Shown here piece by piece: positions 8,130 through 16,756 of a DNA stretch of 56,401 nucleotides. A program made the translations under genes and the position numbers. Positions within the stretch are counted from its first letter, which is position 1. Every line of letters begins with the position of its first letter. The notes under the pieces are model-generated. The model was given only the letters and a program-made list of their open reading frames with translations. It was not told the DNA's origin and did not search any database. The stretch is from Microbacterium sp. B19. Lineage in GTDB: Bacteria > Actinomycetota > Actinomycetes > Actinomycetales > Microbacteriaceae. The stretch lies in the NCBI RefSeq assembly GCF_000333395.1, contig NZ_BADA01000145.1, forward strand, positions 1-56,401. The letters are read 5' to 3'.

Positions 8130-10693
8130 GAGGCACCTCCGGGAGAAGCGATGGCGGCGCCCCGCGGGCGACGTCGACGGCGACCGCCGCCGCGCAGCGC
8201 GGCGTAGAGTCCGGCCGCGGCGAGCGTGACGAGGCCGGGCAGCCAGTACGACCAGGCCTGCGACAGCCCCAGGAACGGCGAGACGTTGAGGATCTGCTGC
8301 ACGAGGAACGCCGCCGCGATGACCGCGATGAACGAACCGCGCCCGCCGAAGATGCTCGTTCCGGCCAGGACCACGACGGTGACGGATGCCAGCGTGTACG
8401 ACAGCGAGGGACGACCGTCGCCGATGCCGATCTGTGCCATGAGGATCACGGCCGCCGGGAGCACCAGCAGCGAGCAGAGCACGTACGACAGGAACCGCAC
8501 CCACCCGACTCGGATGCCGAGGCGGGCGGCGGCCGCGTCGTGCGAGCCCACGGCCCGCAACTGCACTCCCCAGCGCGTGCGGCGCAGGGCGATCTCGAGC
8601 AGGACGAGCACCACGATCCCGGCGATCGTCGCCACGGGGACGAGGCCGACGCGGGCCTGGATCAGGTCCGAGACGCCGGGGAAGATCACCCCGCCGGGCG
8701 TCGACCGCAGCAGCAGGTACAGGCCCTGCAGCGCCATGAACATCGCGAGCGTGGCGACGACCGGGCTGATCGCGAACCGGGTCACGAGTAGTCCGTTGAT
8801 GACGCCCACGCCGATCGCGCCGGCGATCATGAGCGCGAGGCCGACGTAGAGGTTGCCGCCGTCGACGATCCAGAAGGACGACAGCACGACGAGGAACCCC
8901 ATGAGCGGCCCGACCGACAGGTCGAAACCCGACCCGAGGACGACGACCTGCTGCGCGGCGCCGACGAACAGCAGCGGCGCGATCATGAACAGCAGGTTGT
9001 TGAGGTTGAAGGGCGAGAAGTAGGCGCCGTTGGTGGTCGCGACCGCGAGGGCGAGGGCCACGAACACCGCCGCGAGCGCGACGGCCGGAGCGTGATCGCC
9101 GCGCAGCCACGCGCGGAGTCGGTGGCGGCGCCCGTCGGTCTCCTCGCGGGCGCGCACGGTCGTGGACGTGAGAGCGGCGCGGGCGATCGCGGTCTCGGTG
9201 ACCTCGGATCCGGTGAGTTCCTGCACGACCTCGCCGCGCGAGAGGATCAGCACCCGGTCGCACAGTCCCTCGAGCTCGACACCGTCGGACGAGAGCACGA
9301 CGACGGCGGCGCCGGCGTCGGCGGCCTCGCGGAGGATCCGGTAGATGTCGACACGGGCTCCGGCGTCCACGCCCTGCGTCGGCTCCTCAGCGAGGAGCAC
9401 GCGGGGCCGGGCGAGCAGCGTGCGGGCGAGCACGACCTTCTGCTGGTTGCCGCCCGACAACGACGACACCGCGGTGCGCGGGCTCGGCGTCTTGATCGAC
9501 AGGCGCCCGATCATCTCCTTCGCGCGCGCCATCATCTTCCGGTCACTGACGAAGCCGGCGCGGGATGCTTCGGGCAGGGTGCCGGCAGAGACGTTCTCCG
9601 CGACCGACAGCGGCAGGAACACCCCCTCGCGGTGCCGGTCGGCCGGGACGTAGACGACACCGGCCGCCGCGGCACCCGACGACCCGCCGCCGACGCGACG
9701 GCCATCGACACTCACCTCGCCCGTGGATGCCTCGAGCCCGGCGAGGGCGCGGATGAGCGCGGCCTGTCCATTCCCCTGGACGCCCGCGAGACCGACGATC
9801 TCGCCGGAGCGGACGGTGAGGGAGACGTCGTGGAAGTGGTCGCCCCGCAGTCCGCGGACCGTCAGCCGGTCGGCATCCTGGATCGTGCCGGCGATGCTGC
9901 CCTTCTCGGGGAACACGGCCTCGAGCTTGCGCCCGATGGCGCGTTCGATGATCTGCGCCTCGTCGACCTCGGCGGCGGGGAAGGTCCCGCGCACCTTGCC
10001 GTCGCGGAGCACCGTGATGCGGTCGGAGATCTGCTTCACCTCCGGGATCCGGTGCGAGATGTAGACCACCGCCGCGCCGCCCGCGACGACCTCGCGCACG
10101 CGGGCGAACAGCTTCTGCACCTCTTCGATGCTGAGGTGCTCGGTCGGCTCGTCGAGGATCAGGACGCGCGGGTCGAGGGCGAGTGCTTTCGCGATCTCCA
10201 CGACAAAGCGCTGCTCGACCGACAGGTCGGCGACACGGGTGCGGGGGTCGATGCCCATGTCCCACGGGGCGAGCCGTTCCGCGGCCCACGCGGCGGCGCG
10301 GCCGAGGCCGCCGACGCGGCGGAAGCCGACCCCGACGGCCATGTTCTCGGCGACCGTCAGGTCGGGCAGGAGAGCGGGGTCCTGGCGGACGATGCCGAGG
10401 CCGAGTCGTCGGGCCTCCTCGGGGTCGGCGGAGGCGAGTTCGGTGCCGGCGATCCAGACCGAGCCCTCGTCCGCGGCGAGCGCCCCGGACGCGACCGCCA
10501 TGAGCGTGGACTTCCCCGCCCCGTTCTCGCCCACGAGGGCGTGGACCTCGCCGGCGCGCACGTCCAGGTGCACGTCGGTGAGGGCGCGGACGCCCGGGAA
10601 GGTCTTGGTGATGCCGTCCAGGCGCAGCAGGGAGGCGACTCCCGCACCCGCCTCGGGGGGCGCGAGCGCCGTCCCCACGTCGATGTCTGTCAT
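8126..10693 (-). CDS. ABC transporter ATPase-permease fusion (RbsA-RbsC type)
   Basis: 855 residues in one uninterrupted frame. Residues about 20-510 are a double-NBD sugar ATPase: first Walker A GENGAGKS at 55-62, signature-like LSVEQRFVVEIAK, Walker B VLILDEPTE; the second NBD has the degenerate GVQGNGQAALI loop and signature LSGGNQQKVVLAR. After a charged linker, residues about 530-840 form an RbsC-like permease with GSGFDLSVGPLMGFL and GGRGSF. These functions are normally separate proteins. The frame is clean across the joint, so this looks like a true fusion. Operon order: binding protein, SDR, fusion, permease. Confidence 0.88.
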   Translation of the reverse strand: MTDIDVGTALAPPEAGAGVASLLRLDGITKTFPGVRALTDVHLDVRAGEVHALVGENGAGKSTLMAVASGALAADEGSVWIAGTELASADPEEARRLGLGIVRQDPALLPDLTVAENMAVGVGFRRVGGLGRAAAWAAERLAPWDMGIDPRTRVADLSVEQRFVVEIAKALALDPRVLILDEPTEHLSIEEVQKLFARVREVVAGGAAVVYISHRIPEVKQISDRITVLRDGKVRGTFPAAEVDEAQIIERAIGRKLEAVFPEKGSIAGTIQDADRLTVRGLRGDHFHDVSLTVRSGEIVGLAGVQGNGQAALIRALAGLEASTGEVSVDGRRVGGGSSGAAAAGVVYVPADRHREGVFLPLSVAENVSAGTLPEASRAGFVSDRKMMARAKEMIGRLSIKTPSPRTAVSSLSGGNQQKVVLARTLLARPRVLLAEEPTQGVDAGARVDIYRILREAADAGAAVVVLSSDGVELEGLCDRVLILSRGEVVQELTGSEVTETAIARAALTSTTVRAREETDGRRHRLRAWLRGDHAPAVALAAVFVALALAVATTNGAYFSPFNLNNLLFMIAPLLFVGAAQQVVVLGSGFDLSVGPLMGFLVVLSSFWIVDGGNLYVGLALMIAGAIGVGVINGLLVTRFAISPVVATLAMFMALQGLYLLLRSTPGGVIFPGVSDLIQARVGLVPVATIAGIVVLVLLEIALRRTRWGVQLRAVGSHDAAAARLGIRVGWVRFLSYVLCSLLVLPAAVILMAQIGIGDGRPSLSYTLASVTVVVLAGTSIFGGRGSFIAVIAAAFLVQQILNVSPFLGLSQAWSYWLPGLVTLAAAGLYAALRGGGRRRRRPRGAAIASPGGAS

Positions 10694-10718
10694 GGCGAAT
10701 CCGTTCTGTCGGTGTGCG

Positions 10719-11438
10719 TCACTGAGCGAGGTAGCCGCCGTCGATGACGAGCTCGGAGCCGGTGACGAAGCTCGCCTCGTCGCTGGCGAGGAAGACGACG
10801 CCGGCGGCGATCTCGTGCGGCTTGCCGGCGCGCCCCATGGGCGTCTGCGAGACCACGTAGTCGTTGACGTCGGGCGCCTGGGCGTCGGTGAGGGGCGTTT
10901 CGATGAACCCCGGATGCAGGGAGTTCACGCGCACGTTCTGCGTGGCGTACGTGATCGCGGCGTTCTTGGACATGTTCCGCACCGCGCCCTTGGTCGCGTG
11001 GTACGCGTGCGCGCCGCCGACCGCCGCCGAGCCCCAGATCGACGAGATGTTGACGATCGAGCCGCCGCCCTGCGCGATCATGTGCGGGATCACCTCGCGC
11101 ATGCCGAGCCACACGCCGGTCTGGTTGGTGGCGACGACGCTCTGCCAGTCGGCCATGGTGAGCTCGTGGAGCGGGTCGTACGCGATGATCCCGGCGTTGT
11201 TGACGAGGACGTCGATGTGGCCGTGCGTGTCGAGCACGTCGCCGATCACCCGGCGCCAGTCCTCCTCGGAGGCGACGTCGAGCGGGGCGTACTGGATGGG
11301 CCCGAAGGTGGGGTCGGCGGACGAGCGCGAGGTCGCGACGGTCGTCGCCCCCTCGGCGTGCAGGGCTTCCGCGATCGCGCGGCCGATGCCGCGGCCCGCG
11401 CCGGTGACGACGGCGACCTTGCCGGTGAGACGGTTCAT
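10719..11438 (-). CDS. Short-chain dehydrogenase/reductase
   Basis: 239 residues, classical SDR. TGAGRGIG near residue 12 binds NAD(P); NNAG follows; the catalytic Ser is in NISSIWG and Tyr-Lys in YHATK. It ends with the family-typical VIDGGYLAQ. It lies inside the importer operon between the binding protein and the fused ATPase, with a GGAGGAG ribosome-binding site. Position suggests it oxidises the imported alcohol, or an early intermediate, to a ketone. A second SDR at 15591 may act on the other stereoisomer or on a later step. Confidence 0.9.
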   Translation of the reverse strand: MNRLTGKVAVVTGAGRGIGRAIAEALHAEGATTVATSRSSADPTFGPIQYAPLDVASEEDWRRVIGDVLDTHGHIDVLVNNAGIIAYDPLHELTMADWQSVVATNQTGVWLGMREVIPHMIAQGGGSIVNISSIWGSAAVGGAHAYHATKGAVRNMSKNAAITYATQNVRVNSLHPGFIETPLTDAQAPDVNDYVVSQTPMGRAGKPHEIAAGVVFLASDEASFVTGSELVIDGGYLAQ

Positions 11439-11468
11439 GGCTTTCTCCTCCTGGGAGTGGGAACGGGG

Positions 11469-11503
11469 GCCGGGGCCGCGGCACGTTCGGCCGCGACCCC
11501 GGC
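11469..11503 (-). terminator. Strong hairpin after the binding-protein gene
   Basis: A 14-bp stem with one G-U pair (11469-11482 with 11490-11503) and a 7-nt loop lies between the lipoprotein stop and the SDR ribosome-binding site. No T-run follows. Such hairpins commonly stabilise or partly terminate binding-protein mRNA so that it outnumbers the membrane parts. Confidence 0.6.
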
Positions 11504-11509
11504 GGGGGA

Positions 11510-12670
11510 TCACTGGAACAGCTGCTTCAGCTGGTCGACCGAGAGGCCGGAGGAGAGGATCGCGTCGGCGGGCAGGCTGCTCTCGCACTTGGGCTGCTTC
11601 GACGAGTCCGTGGAGTCCTCGATGATCTCGAGGTTGTAGGTGGACGGCTCGTCGTTCGGCAGCCCGTTGGCCGCGGCGAGCGCCTTGTGCAGGGCGACGG
11701 TGACGATCCAGTTGCGGGAGGACTCGGTCGCGATCTGGTACGTCGGCTGCGTGTCCTTGTACTCGTACCAGAGGCACGCGAACTCGTTGCTGTCGTTCGC
11801 GGACCACACCGGGAACGGCTTGCCCGCGGCCTCGAAGGCACGGATGCCACCGACCGAGCCCCCGCCGTAGTCGGCGACGATGCCGTTGATGTCGCCGTAC
11901 TTCGTGATGAGACCGGCCACGACCTGCTGCGTCTTGCCCGGCTCCCAGTCGGTGGCGACGGGACCGTCGGTGTTGAGCAGCGTCACACCGGGGTTCGCCT
12001 TGACGGCCTCGAGGACGCCCTCGTAGACGCCCTGCGAGTACGAGTTGCCGGCGATACCGCCGAGCATGACGAGGTTGCCCTTGCCGCCCATGGTCTTGAT
12101 GGTCCAGTCGGCGAGGTTCTTGCCGTAGGTGGTGATGTCCTCCGACACGAAGTCGACGTAGTCCTTACCGGGCGTCCCGCCGGGCGACCCGACGAAGGGC
12201 ACGACCTTGACGCCCGCCGCGGTCGCCTTCTGGATGGTGGGGAGCAGCGCCTCGCCGCCGTCGACGAACGTCACGATGACGTTCACGCCCTGCGCGACGA
12301 GCGAGTTGATGTCGCTGATCGCCTTCTGGGTGTCGCCCTGCGCGTCGGTGTAGAGGACCTTCTTGATGTTCGGGCACTTGGCCGCCTCGGCCTCGAAGAT
12401 CGCCCGCGTGATCTTGCGCCAGGAGTTGCCGCCGAAGCCGTCGGCGAGGGCGACCGTGATGTCCTTGTCGCCGCAGAAGTTCGAGATGTCCTGGATGTCG
12501 CCCTGGACGCCGACCGTGCCGGTGGTGACCTGGCTGTCGGTGGCGCCGGTGGTCGCGTCGCCGCCGGACCCGGCCGACGACAGCGACCCGGTGGAACAGG
12601 CCGAGGTGAGCAGGAGTGCCCCGACGGCGGCGAAGACCGCTGCCGCTCGGAGCGCGGTGCTGTGTCGCAT
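11510..12670 (-). CDS. ABC transporter substrate-binding lipoprotein, sugar-binding family 1
   Basis: 386 residues. The signal peptide ends in the lipobox LLTSAC with the lipidated Cys near residue 25, followed by a Ser/Gly/Thr-rich linker. The mature part is a periplasmic-binding-protein type I fold (RbsB/xylitol-binding-like): DITVALADGFGGNSWR, then NSLVAQGVNVIVTF, and later GIVADYGGGSVGGIRAFEAAG. The start at 12670 is the ATG directly before the signal peptide. First gene of the importer operon and divergent from the hydrolase-BVMO operon. Ligand not readable from sequence. Confidence 0.9.
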   Translation of the reverse strand: MRHSTALRAAAVFAAVGALLLTSACSTGSLSSAGSGGDATTGATDSQVTTGTVGVQGDIQDISNFCGDKDITVALADGFGGNSWRKITRAIFEAEAAKCPNIKKVLYTDAQGDTQKAISDINSLVAQGVNVIVTFVDGGEALLPTIQKATAAGVKVVPFVGSPGGTPGKDYVDFVSEDITTYGKNLADWTIKTMGGKGNLVMLGGIAGNSYSQGVYEGVLEAVKANPGVTLLNTDGPVATDWEPGKTQQVVAGLITKYGDINGIVADYGGGSVGGIRAFEAAGKPFPVWSANDSNEFACLWYEYKDTQPTYQIATESSRNWIVTVALHKALAAANGLPNDEPSTYNLEIIEDSTDSSKQPKCESSLPADAILSSGLSVDQLKQLFQ

Positions 12671-12920
12671 GTGCGTGCCAACTTTCTCGTCATTGAGAGC
12701 CGGCCGGAGGGGTGGGTCCCCCGCTGTGGATGCCGGCATGGATGTGGTGGTGTCCAGCAGTCTGCGGCGGCGGGCGGGGGGCTGATCGCGTCACGGTGAG
12801 ACGCGGGTGACTCATTCTGCGACACCCCGTTCCGACGGCCGGAGGGCGGTTCATCCTGGGGTCACCGGGGCGCTCCGATGCCCCGAACGACCTGGAATCC
12901 ACGATGAGGAGGATCCGCGA
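12671..12920. promoter_or_regulatory. Divergent control region between import and monooxygenase operons
   Basis: 250 bp without a gene. It contains the interrupted inverted repeat CGCGTC-N7-GACGCG at 12787-12805. This is a candidate site for the GntR or AcoR-like regulator, since both operons start here. I cannot place -10 boxes with confidence. Confidence 0.4.
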
Positions 12921-13844
12921 ATGGCCGAGAACAGGCCCACCGACCCCCTGGGGGAGATCTACGCCGAGTGGACCGTCGAGTTCACCGCCGCCCCCGACAT
13001 GTCGCTCCCCGTCCTTCGATGGGTGTTCGAGGACTGGCAGCGCGCGACGGCCGAACCGGAGGACGTAACGTACCGTTCGACGAGCATCGGGGGCGTCCCC
13101 GGCATCCTGGTCACGCCGTTGGAGGCCGACCGCGACCGCATCCTGCTCGTGCTGCACGGTGGCGGATTCGCCCTCGGTTCGTCGGCCAGCCACCGCAAGA
13201 TGGCCGGACACCTCGCCAAGGCCGCCGGCTCGTCCGCGTTCGTCGCCGACTTCCGTCTCGCCCCCGAGCACCCGTACCCCGCGCAGCTGGACGACGCGGA
13301 TGCCGTGATCGACGCGCTTCTCGCCGACGGCTACGCCCCCGAGGCCATCACGCCGGTCGGCGACAGCGCCGGCGCGAGCATCGCGATCGCGACCGTCCTG
13401 CGGCGTCTGCAGCGCGGCGCGGCCCTCCCCGGGCGGGTCGCGACGATCTCGCCCTGGGTCGACATGGAGAACTCGGGCGAGACGATCGAGACCAACGACG
13501 CGACGGACTTCCTGATCGCCCGCGAAGGGTTGCAGGGGAACATCGACCGCTACCTCTCCGGCGGCGCCTCTCCCACCGACCCGCTCGTGAACCCGCTGTA
13601 CGCGGACTTCACCGGGTTCCCGCCGCTGTTCATCACCGCCAGCGACGCCGAGTCCCTGTACGCGGACGCCGTGCGTCTGGCCGAGCGCGCCGCCCGCGAC
13701 GGCGTCGACGTCACGTTCGAGACCGTCTCGGGCGAACAGCACGTCTGGCCCCTCCAGGCGGGGCGGCACGCCCCCGCCGACACCTCCATCCGTCGAATCG
13801 CCGAATGGGTGCGCGCGACCAGCTCGTCGCGCGTCTCGGCATGA
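12921..13844 (+). CDS. Alpha/beta hydrolase of the GDXG (HSL) family, candidate lactone hydrolase
   Basis: 307 residues. Oxyanion-hole HGGG at 79-82, nucleophile Ser149 in GDSAG, acid Asp242 in ASDAES, and base His274 in GEQHVW form a complete triad. The GDXG family includes MlhB-type monoterpene epsilon-lactone hydrolases. The BVMO begins 26 bp downstream in the same operon, so hydrolysis of the lactone it produces is the natural role. The ATG at 12921 has an excellent GAGGAGGAT ribosome-binding site. Confidence 0.88.
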   Translation: MAENRPTDPLGEIYAEWTVEFTAAPDMSLPVLRWVFEDWQRATAEPEDVTYRSTSIGGVPGILVTPLEADRDRILLVLHGGGFALGSSASHRKMAGHLAKAAGSSAFVADFRLAPEHPYPAQLDDADAVIDALLADGYAPEAITPVGDSAGASIAIATVLRRLQRGAALPGRVATISPWVDMENSGETIETNDATDFLIAREGLQGNIDRYLSGGASPTDPLVNPLYADFTGFPPLFITASDAESLYADAVRLAERAARDGVDVTFETVSGEQHVWPLQAGRHAPADTSIRRIAEWVRATSSSRVSA

Positions 13845-13870
13845 CCCCCTCCACCGAAAGGACCCCCGCC

Positions 13871-15529
13871 ATGAGCGACACCCCTGCACGCGGTACCGGC
13901 GACCGCGACTACGACGCCATCGTCATCGGCGCCGGATTCTCCGGCCTGGCGATGCTGCACCACCTCCGTGAGATCGGCCTCCGCACGATCGCCTTAGACG
14001 GGGAGGACGGGATCGGCGGCACCTGGTGGGTGAACCGCTATCCCGGTGTGCGCACCGACAGCGAGTACTCGTACTACTCGTTCTCCTTCTCGAAGGAGGT
14101 GCGCGACGAGTGGACCTGGACCGAGCGGTACCCGTCCGGCGAGGAGGTGCTGTCGTACCTCAACTTCGTCGCCGACCGCCTCGACCTCCGCCGGGACATC
14201 CGCCTCCACACCCGCGTGGAGTCGGCCGTCTACGACGAGGATGCCAACACCTGGACAGTCCATCTGAAGGGCGGCGACACGCTCACGACGAAGTACCTGG
14301 TCAGCGGCATGGGCGTGTTGTCGCAGCCGATCTTCCCCGAGATCCCCGGGATCGAGACGTTCCGCGGCGAGAAGTACCACACCGCCCAGTGGCCGCGGGA
14401 AGGCGTCGACCTGTCGGGCAAGCGCGTCGGGCTCATCGGACTCGGTGCCTCCGGCATCCAGATCGTGCCCGTCATCGCCGGGCAGGTGGACGAGTTCTTC
14501 GTCTTCCAGCGCACGCCGAACTTCATCGTCGAGACGAACAACGACAAGGTCTCGGAAGAAGACATGGCGTGGCTCCGCGAGAACTACGACCTCGTCTACG
14601 AGAAGGCGGCGAACCACCCGTTCGGCGTCGCGATGGAGCCCGCCGAGCACAGCGCGCTCGAGGTCTCCGAGGACGAGCGCCGCCGCATCTTCGAGAGCAA
14701 GTGGAACGAGGGCGGCTTCCACTTCGCGAACGAGTGCTTCAACGACCTCGCGACGAACCACGAGGCCAGCGAACTGGCGTCCGAGTTCATCCGCACGAAG
14801 ATCGCCGAGATCGTCAAGGACCCCGAGACGGCCGAGCTTCTCTCGCCGCGCACGTACTCGTTCAACGGAAAGCGCGTCCCGACCGGACACGGCTACTATG
14901 CCGCGTTCAACCACGATCACGTCCACCTCATCGACACCGCCGAGACGCCGATCACGGCCATCACCGAGAAGGGCGTGAAGGTCGGCGACACCGAGTACGA
15001 ACTCGACGTGCTCATCTTCGCCACCGGCTTCGACGCCATGACCGGCACGCTCACCCACATCGACATCGTGGGCCGCGGAGGTCGCACGCTGCGCGAGAAG
15101 TGGGCCGAGGACGGACTCAAGTCGAACCTCGGCATCAACGCGAACGGCTTCCCGAACTTCTTCATGTCGCTCGGCCCGCAGACGCCGTACTCGAACCTCA
15201 TCGTTCCGATCCAGCTCGGCGCGCAGTGGTTGCAGCGGGCGCTGAAGTGGGCCGAGGAGAACGGGATCGAGTACTTCGAGGCGACGCCCGAATCCGAGGA
15301 CTGGTGGCGCGAGGAGACCGAGAAGACCGGACGTCAGACCGTCATGTATACGGAGGGCAAGAAGGCCAAGGCCTGGTTCCTCGGTGAGAACATCCCGGGT
15401 AAGCCCGAGGAGTTCCAGGTCTACATGGGCGGCGGGCAGGTCTACCAGCGCTACTGCCGCGAGCTCGAGGAATCCGGCTACGCGTCGCTCCTCCACCGCA
15501 CCGGCGCCAAGCAGCCCGTCGACGCCTGA
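13871..15529 (+). CDS. Baeyer-Villiger monooxygenase (cyclohexanone monooxygenase-like)
   Basis: 552 residues, typical type I BVMO. FAD Rossmann motif GAGFSG at 20-25; GGTWWVNRYPGVRTDSE is the family's FAD/substrate region; the BVMO fingerprint FRGEKYHTAQWP is at 164-175; the second Rossmann motif GLGASG for NADPH is at 190-195; QRTPNF follows. It inserts one oxygen atom next to a ketone carbonyl, giving an ester or lactone. The fingerprint is intact, so it should be active. Ribosome-binding site GAAAGGA. Flanked by a lactone-hydrolase candidate and an SDR, it is the key enzyme of the island. Confidence 0.95.
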   Translation: MSDTPARGTGDRDYDAIVIGAGFSGLAMLHHLREIGLRTIALDGEDGIGGTWWVNRYPGVRTDSEYSYYSFSFSKEVRDEWTWTERYPSGEEVLSYLNFVADRLDLRRDIRLHTRVESAVYDEDANTWTVHLKGGDTLTTKYLVSGMGVLSQPIFPEIPGIETFRGEKYHTAQWPREGVDLSGKRVGLIGLGASGIQIVPVIAGQVDEFFVFQRTPNFIVETNNDKVSEEDMAWLRENYDLVYEKAANHPFGVAMEPAEHSALEVSEDERRRIFESKWNEGGFHFANECFNDLATNHEASELASEFIRTKIAEIVKDPETAELLSPRTYSFNGKRVPTGHGYYAAFNHDHVHLIDTAETPITAITEKGVKVGDTEYELDVLIFATGFDAMTGTLTHIDIVGRGGRTLREKWAEDGLKSNLGINANGFPNFFMSLGPQTPYSNLIVPIQLGAQWLQRALKWAEENGIEYFEATPESEDWWREETEKTGRQTVMYTEGKKAKAWFLGENIPGKPEEFQVYMGGGQVYQRYCRELEESGYASLLHRTGAKQPVDA

Positions 15530-15542
15530 CCCGACCCCTCCA

Positions 15543-15571
15543 GCGGGGGCGCGCACCGCGCGCGTCCCCGC
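15543..15571 (+). other. GC-rich hairpin between BVMO and SDR genes
   Basis: Left arm GCGGGGGCGCGC at 15543-15554 and right arm GCGCGCGTCCCCGC at 15558-15571 pair with a 2-nt bulge. It sits just before the SDR ribosome-binding site and may tune expression between the two genes. No T-run. Confidence 0.45.
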
Positions 15572-15590
15572 CGTCCCGAAAGGAATCCCC

Positions 15591-16361
15591 ATGGCACGAC
15601 TGCAGGGCAAGCGCGCGGTGATCACCGGCGCCGCCTCCGGAATGGGCCGCGCGACGGCCGAGCTCTTCGCGGCGGAGGGGGCGCGTGTCGCGCTCCTGGA
15701 CGCGCAGCCCGAAGCCGGCGAGGCGGTGGCCGCCGGCATCCGGGAATCAGGGGGCGACGCGGTGTTCGCGCGAGCCGACGTGACGGACGAGTCCGACGTG
15801 CGGGCTGCGGTCGACGGTGCCGCCGCGGCGTTCGGCGGGCTCGACGTGCTGGTCAACTGCGCCGGGATCATCGGCGTCGACAAGCCCACGCACGAGGTCA
15901 CGGAGCGGGAGTGGGATGCCGTCTTCGCGGTCGACGTGAAGGGCGTCTTCTTCGCGACCAAGGCCGCCGTCCCGCACTTCCTCGAGGCCGGGAAGGGCGC
16001 GATCGTCAACTTCTCGTCGATCTACGGGATCCTCGGCAACGACGAATTCACGCCGTACCACGTCGCCAAGGGCGCCGTGAACATGCAGACGAGACAGGAT
16101 GCCGCCAGCTACGGCCGGCATCGGATCCGCGTCAACGCGGTCAACCCGTCGACCGTGCTCACCCCGCTCGTCGAGGGCATCGCCGCCGAGTATCCCGGCG
16201 GGATGCCGGCGTACGAGGAGATGATGACCGCGCACCAGTCGATCCGTCGGCTCGGCCGCCCGATCGACGTCGCGTACGCGGTGCTGTTCCTGGCCTCCGA
16301 CGAGGCCGACTGGATCACCGGCGTGACACTGCCGGTCGACGGCGGGTACACGGCCCGATGA
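15591..16361 (+). CDS. Short-chain dehydrogenase/reductase, candidate cyclic alcohol dehydrogenase
   Basis: 256 residues. TGAASGMG near the N-terminus, NCAG, catalytic Ser in NFSSIYG, YHVAK for Tyr-Lys, and C-terminal LPVDGGYTAR. Ribosome-binding site GAAAGGAAT. Directly downstream of the BVMO. In the known cyclohexanol and cyclopentanol pathways an alcohol dehydrogenase supplies the ketone to the BVMO, so that role is likely. It overlaps the next gene as ATGA. Confidence 0.9.
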   Translation: MARLQGKRAVITGAASGMGRATAELFAAEGARVALLDAQPEAGEAVAAGIRESGGDAVFARADVTDESDVRAAVDGAAAAFGGLDVLVNCAGIIGVDKPTHEVTEREWDAVFAVDVKGVFFATKAAVPHFLEAGKGAIVNFSSIYGILGNDEFTPYHVAKGAVNMQTRQDAASYGRHRIRVNAVNPSTVLTPLVEGIAAEYPGGMPAYEEMMTAHQSIRRLGRPIDVAYAVLFLASDEADWITGVTLPVDGGYTAR

Positions 16362-16591
16362 GCGCCGAGATCGTGGTCTACGGGAAGCAGGAGTGCGCCG
16401 ACACGCTCCGCACGCGCGCGCTGCTGCAGGACGTGGGCGCGGAGTACACGTTCGTCGACGTCGGGGCGTCGGCGGAGGACGCCGCGCGCGCTGCCGGGAT
16501 CGGCGGCAGCACCAGGGTGCCGGTCGTCGTGCTGCCCGACGGCGCCGTCCTCGTCGAGCCGTCCGACGACGAGGTCCGCGCCCACCTCTGA
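16358..16591 (+). CDS. Glutaredoxin-like protein
   Basis: 77 residues with a thioredoxin-fold outline: EIVVYGKQECADT, then GSTRVPVVVLPDG with the cis-Pro. The active site reads CADT instead of CxxC, so it has only one Cys and would be monothiol or non-catalytic. The start overlaps the SDR stop (ATGA), so it is translationally coupled to the BVMO operon. A role in redox maintenance of a pathway enzyme is possible but unproved. Confidence 0.75.
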   Translation: MSAEIVVYGKQECADTLRTRALLQDVGAEYTFVDVGASAEDAARAAGIGGSTRVPVVVLPDGAVLVEPSDDEVRAHL

Positions 16592-16651
16592 CCCCCGCGT
16601 TGTGCCGCCGCGGCTCCCCGCCGCGCGTCCCGCCTCCCGTACCGCCTCCGG

Positions 16652-16725
16652 TCCGCGAGACTGCATCCGCCTGACGAAACCACTGCAGCCTGCAGTGGGT
16701 CTGTCAGGCGCGGGCAGTCTCGGCG
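16652..16725. repeat. Nested palindromic repeat, copy 3
   Basis: The core at 16656-16722 is again 67 bp and nearly identical to copy 1 (differences at the inner-right and outer-right arms). It lies between the convergent ends of the glutaredoxin-like gene and the beta-lactamase-fold gene. It marks the right border of the catabolic island. Confidence 0.9.
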
Positions 16726-16756
16726 TCAGACGGCGCCGCCACGTCGCGCCCGCACC

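Noticed and set aside
15543-15571. A factor-independent terminator splitting the BVMO operon
   Set aside because: There is a stem but no T-run, and the SDR follows directly with a good ribosome-binding site.
390-16725. CRISPR array or integrase attachment sites made from the three repeats
   Set aside because: Copies are 6-10 kb apart, palindromic, without spacers, cas genes or an integrase.
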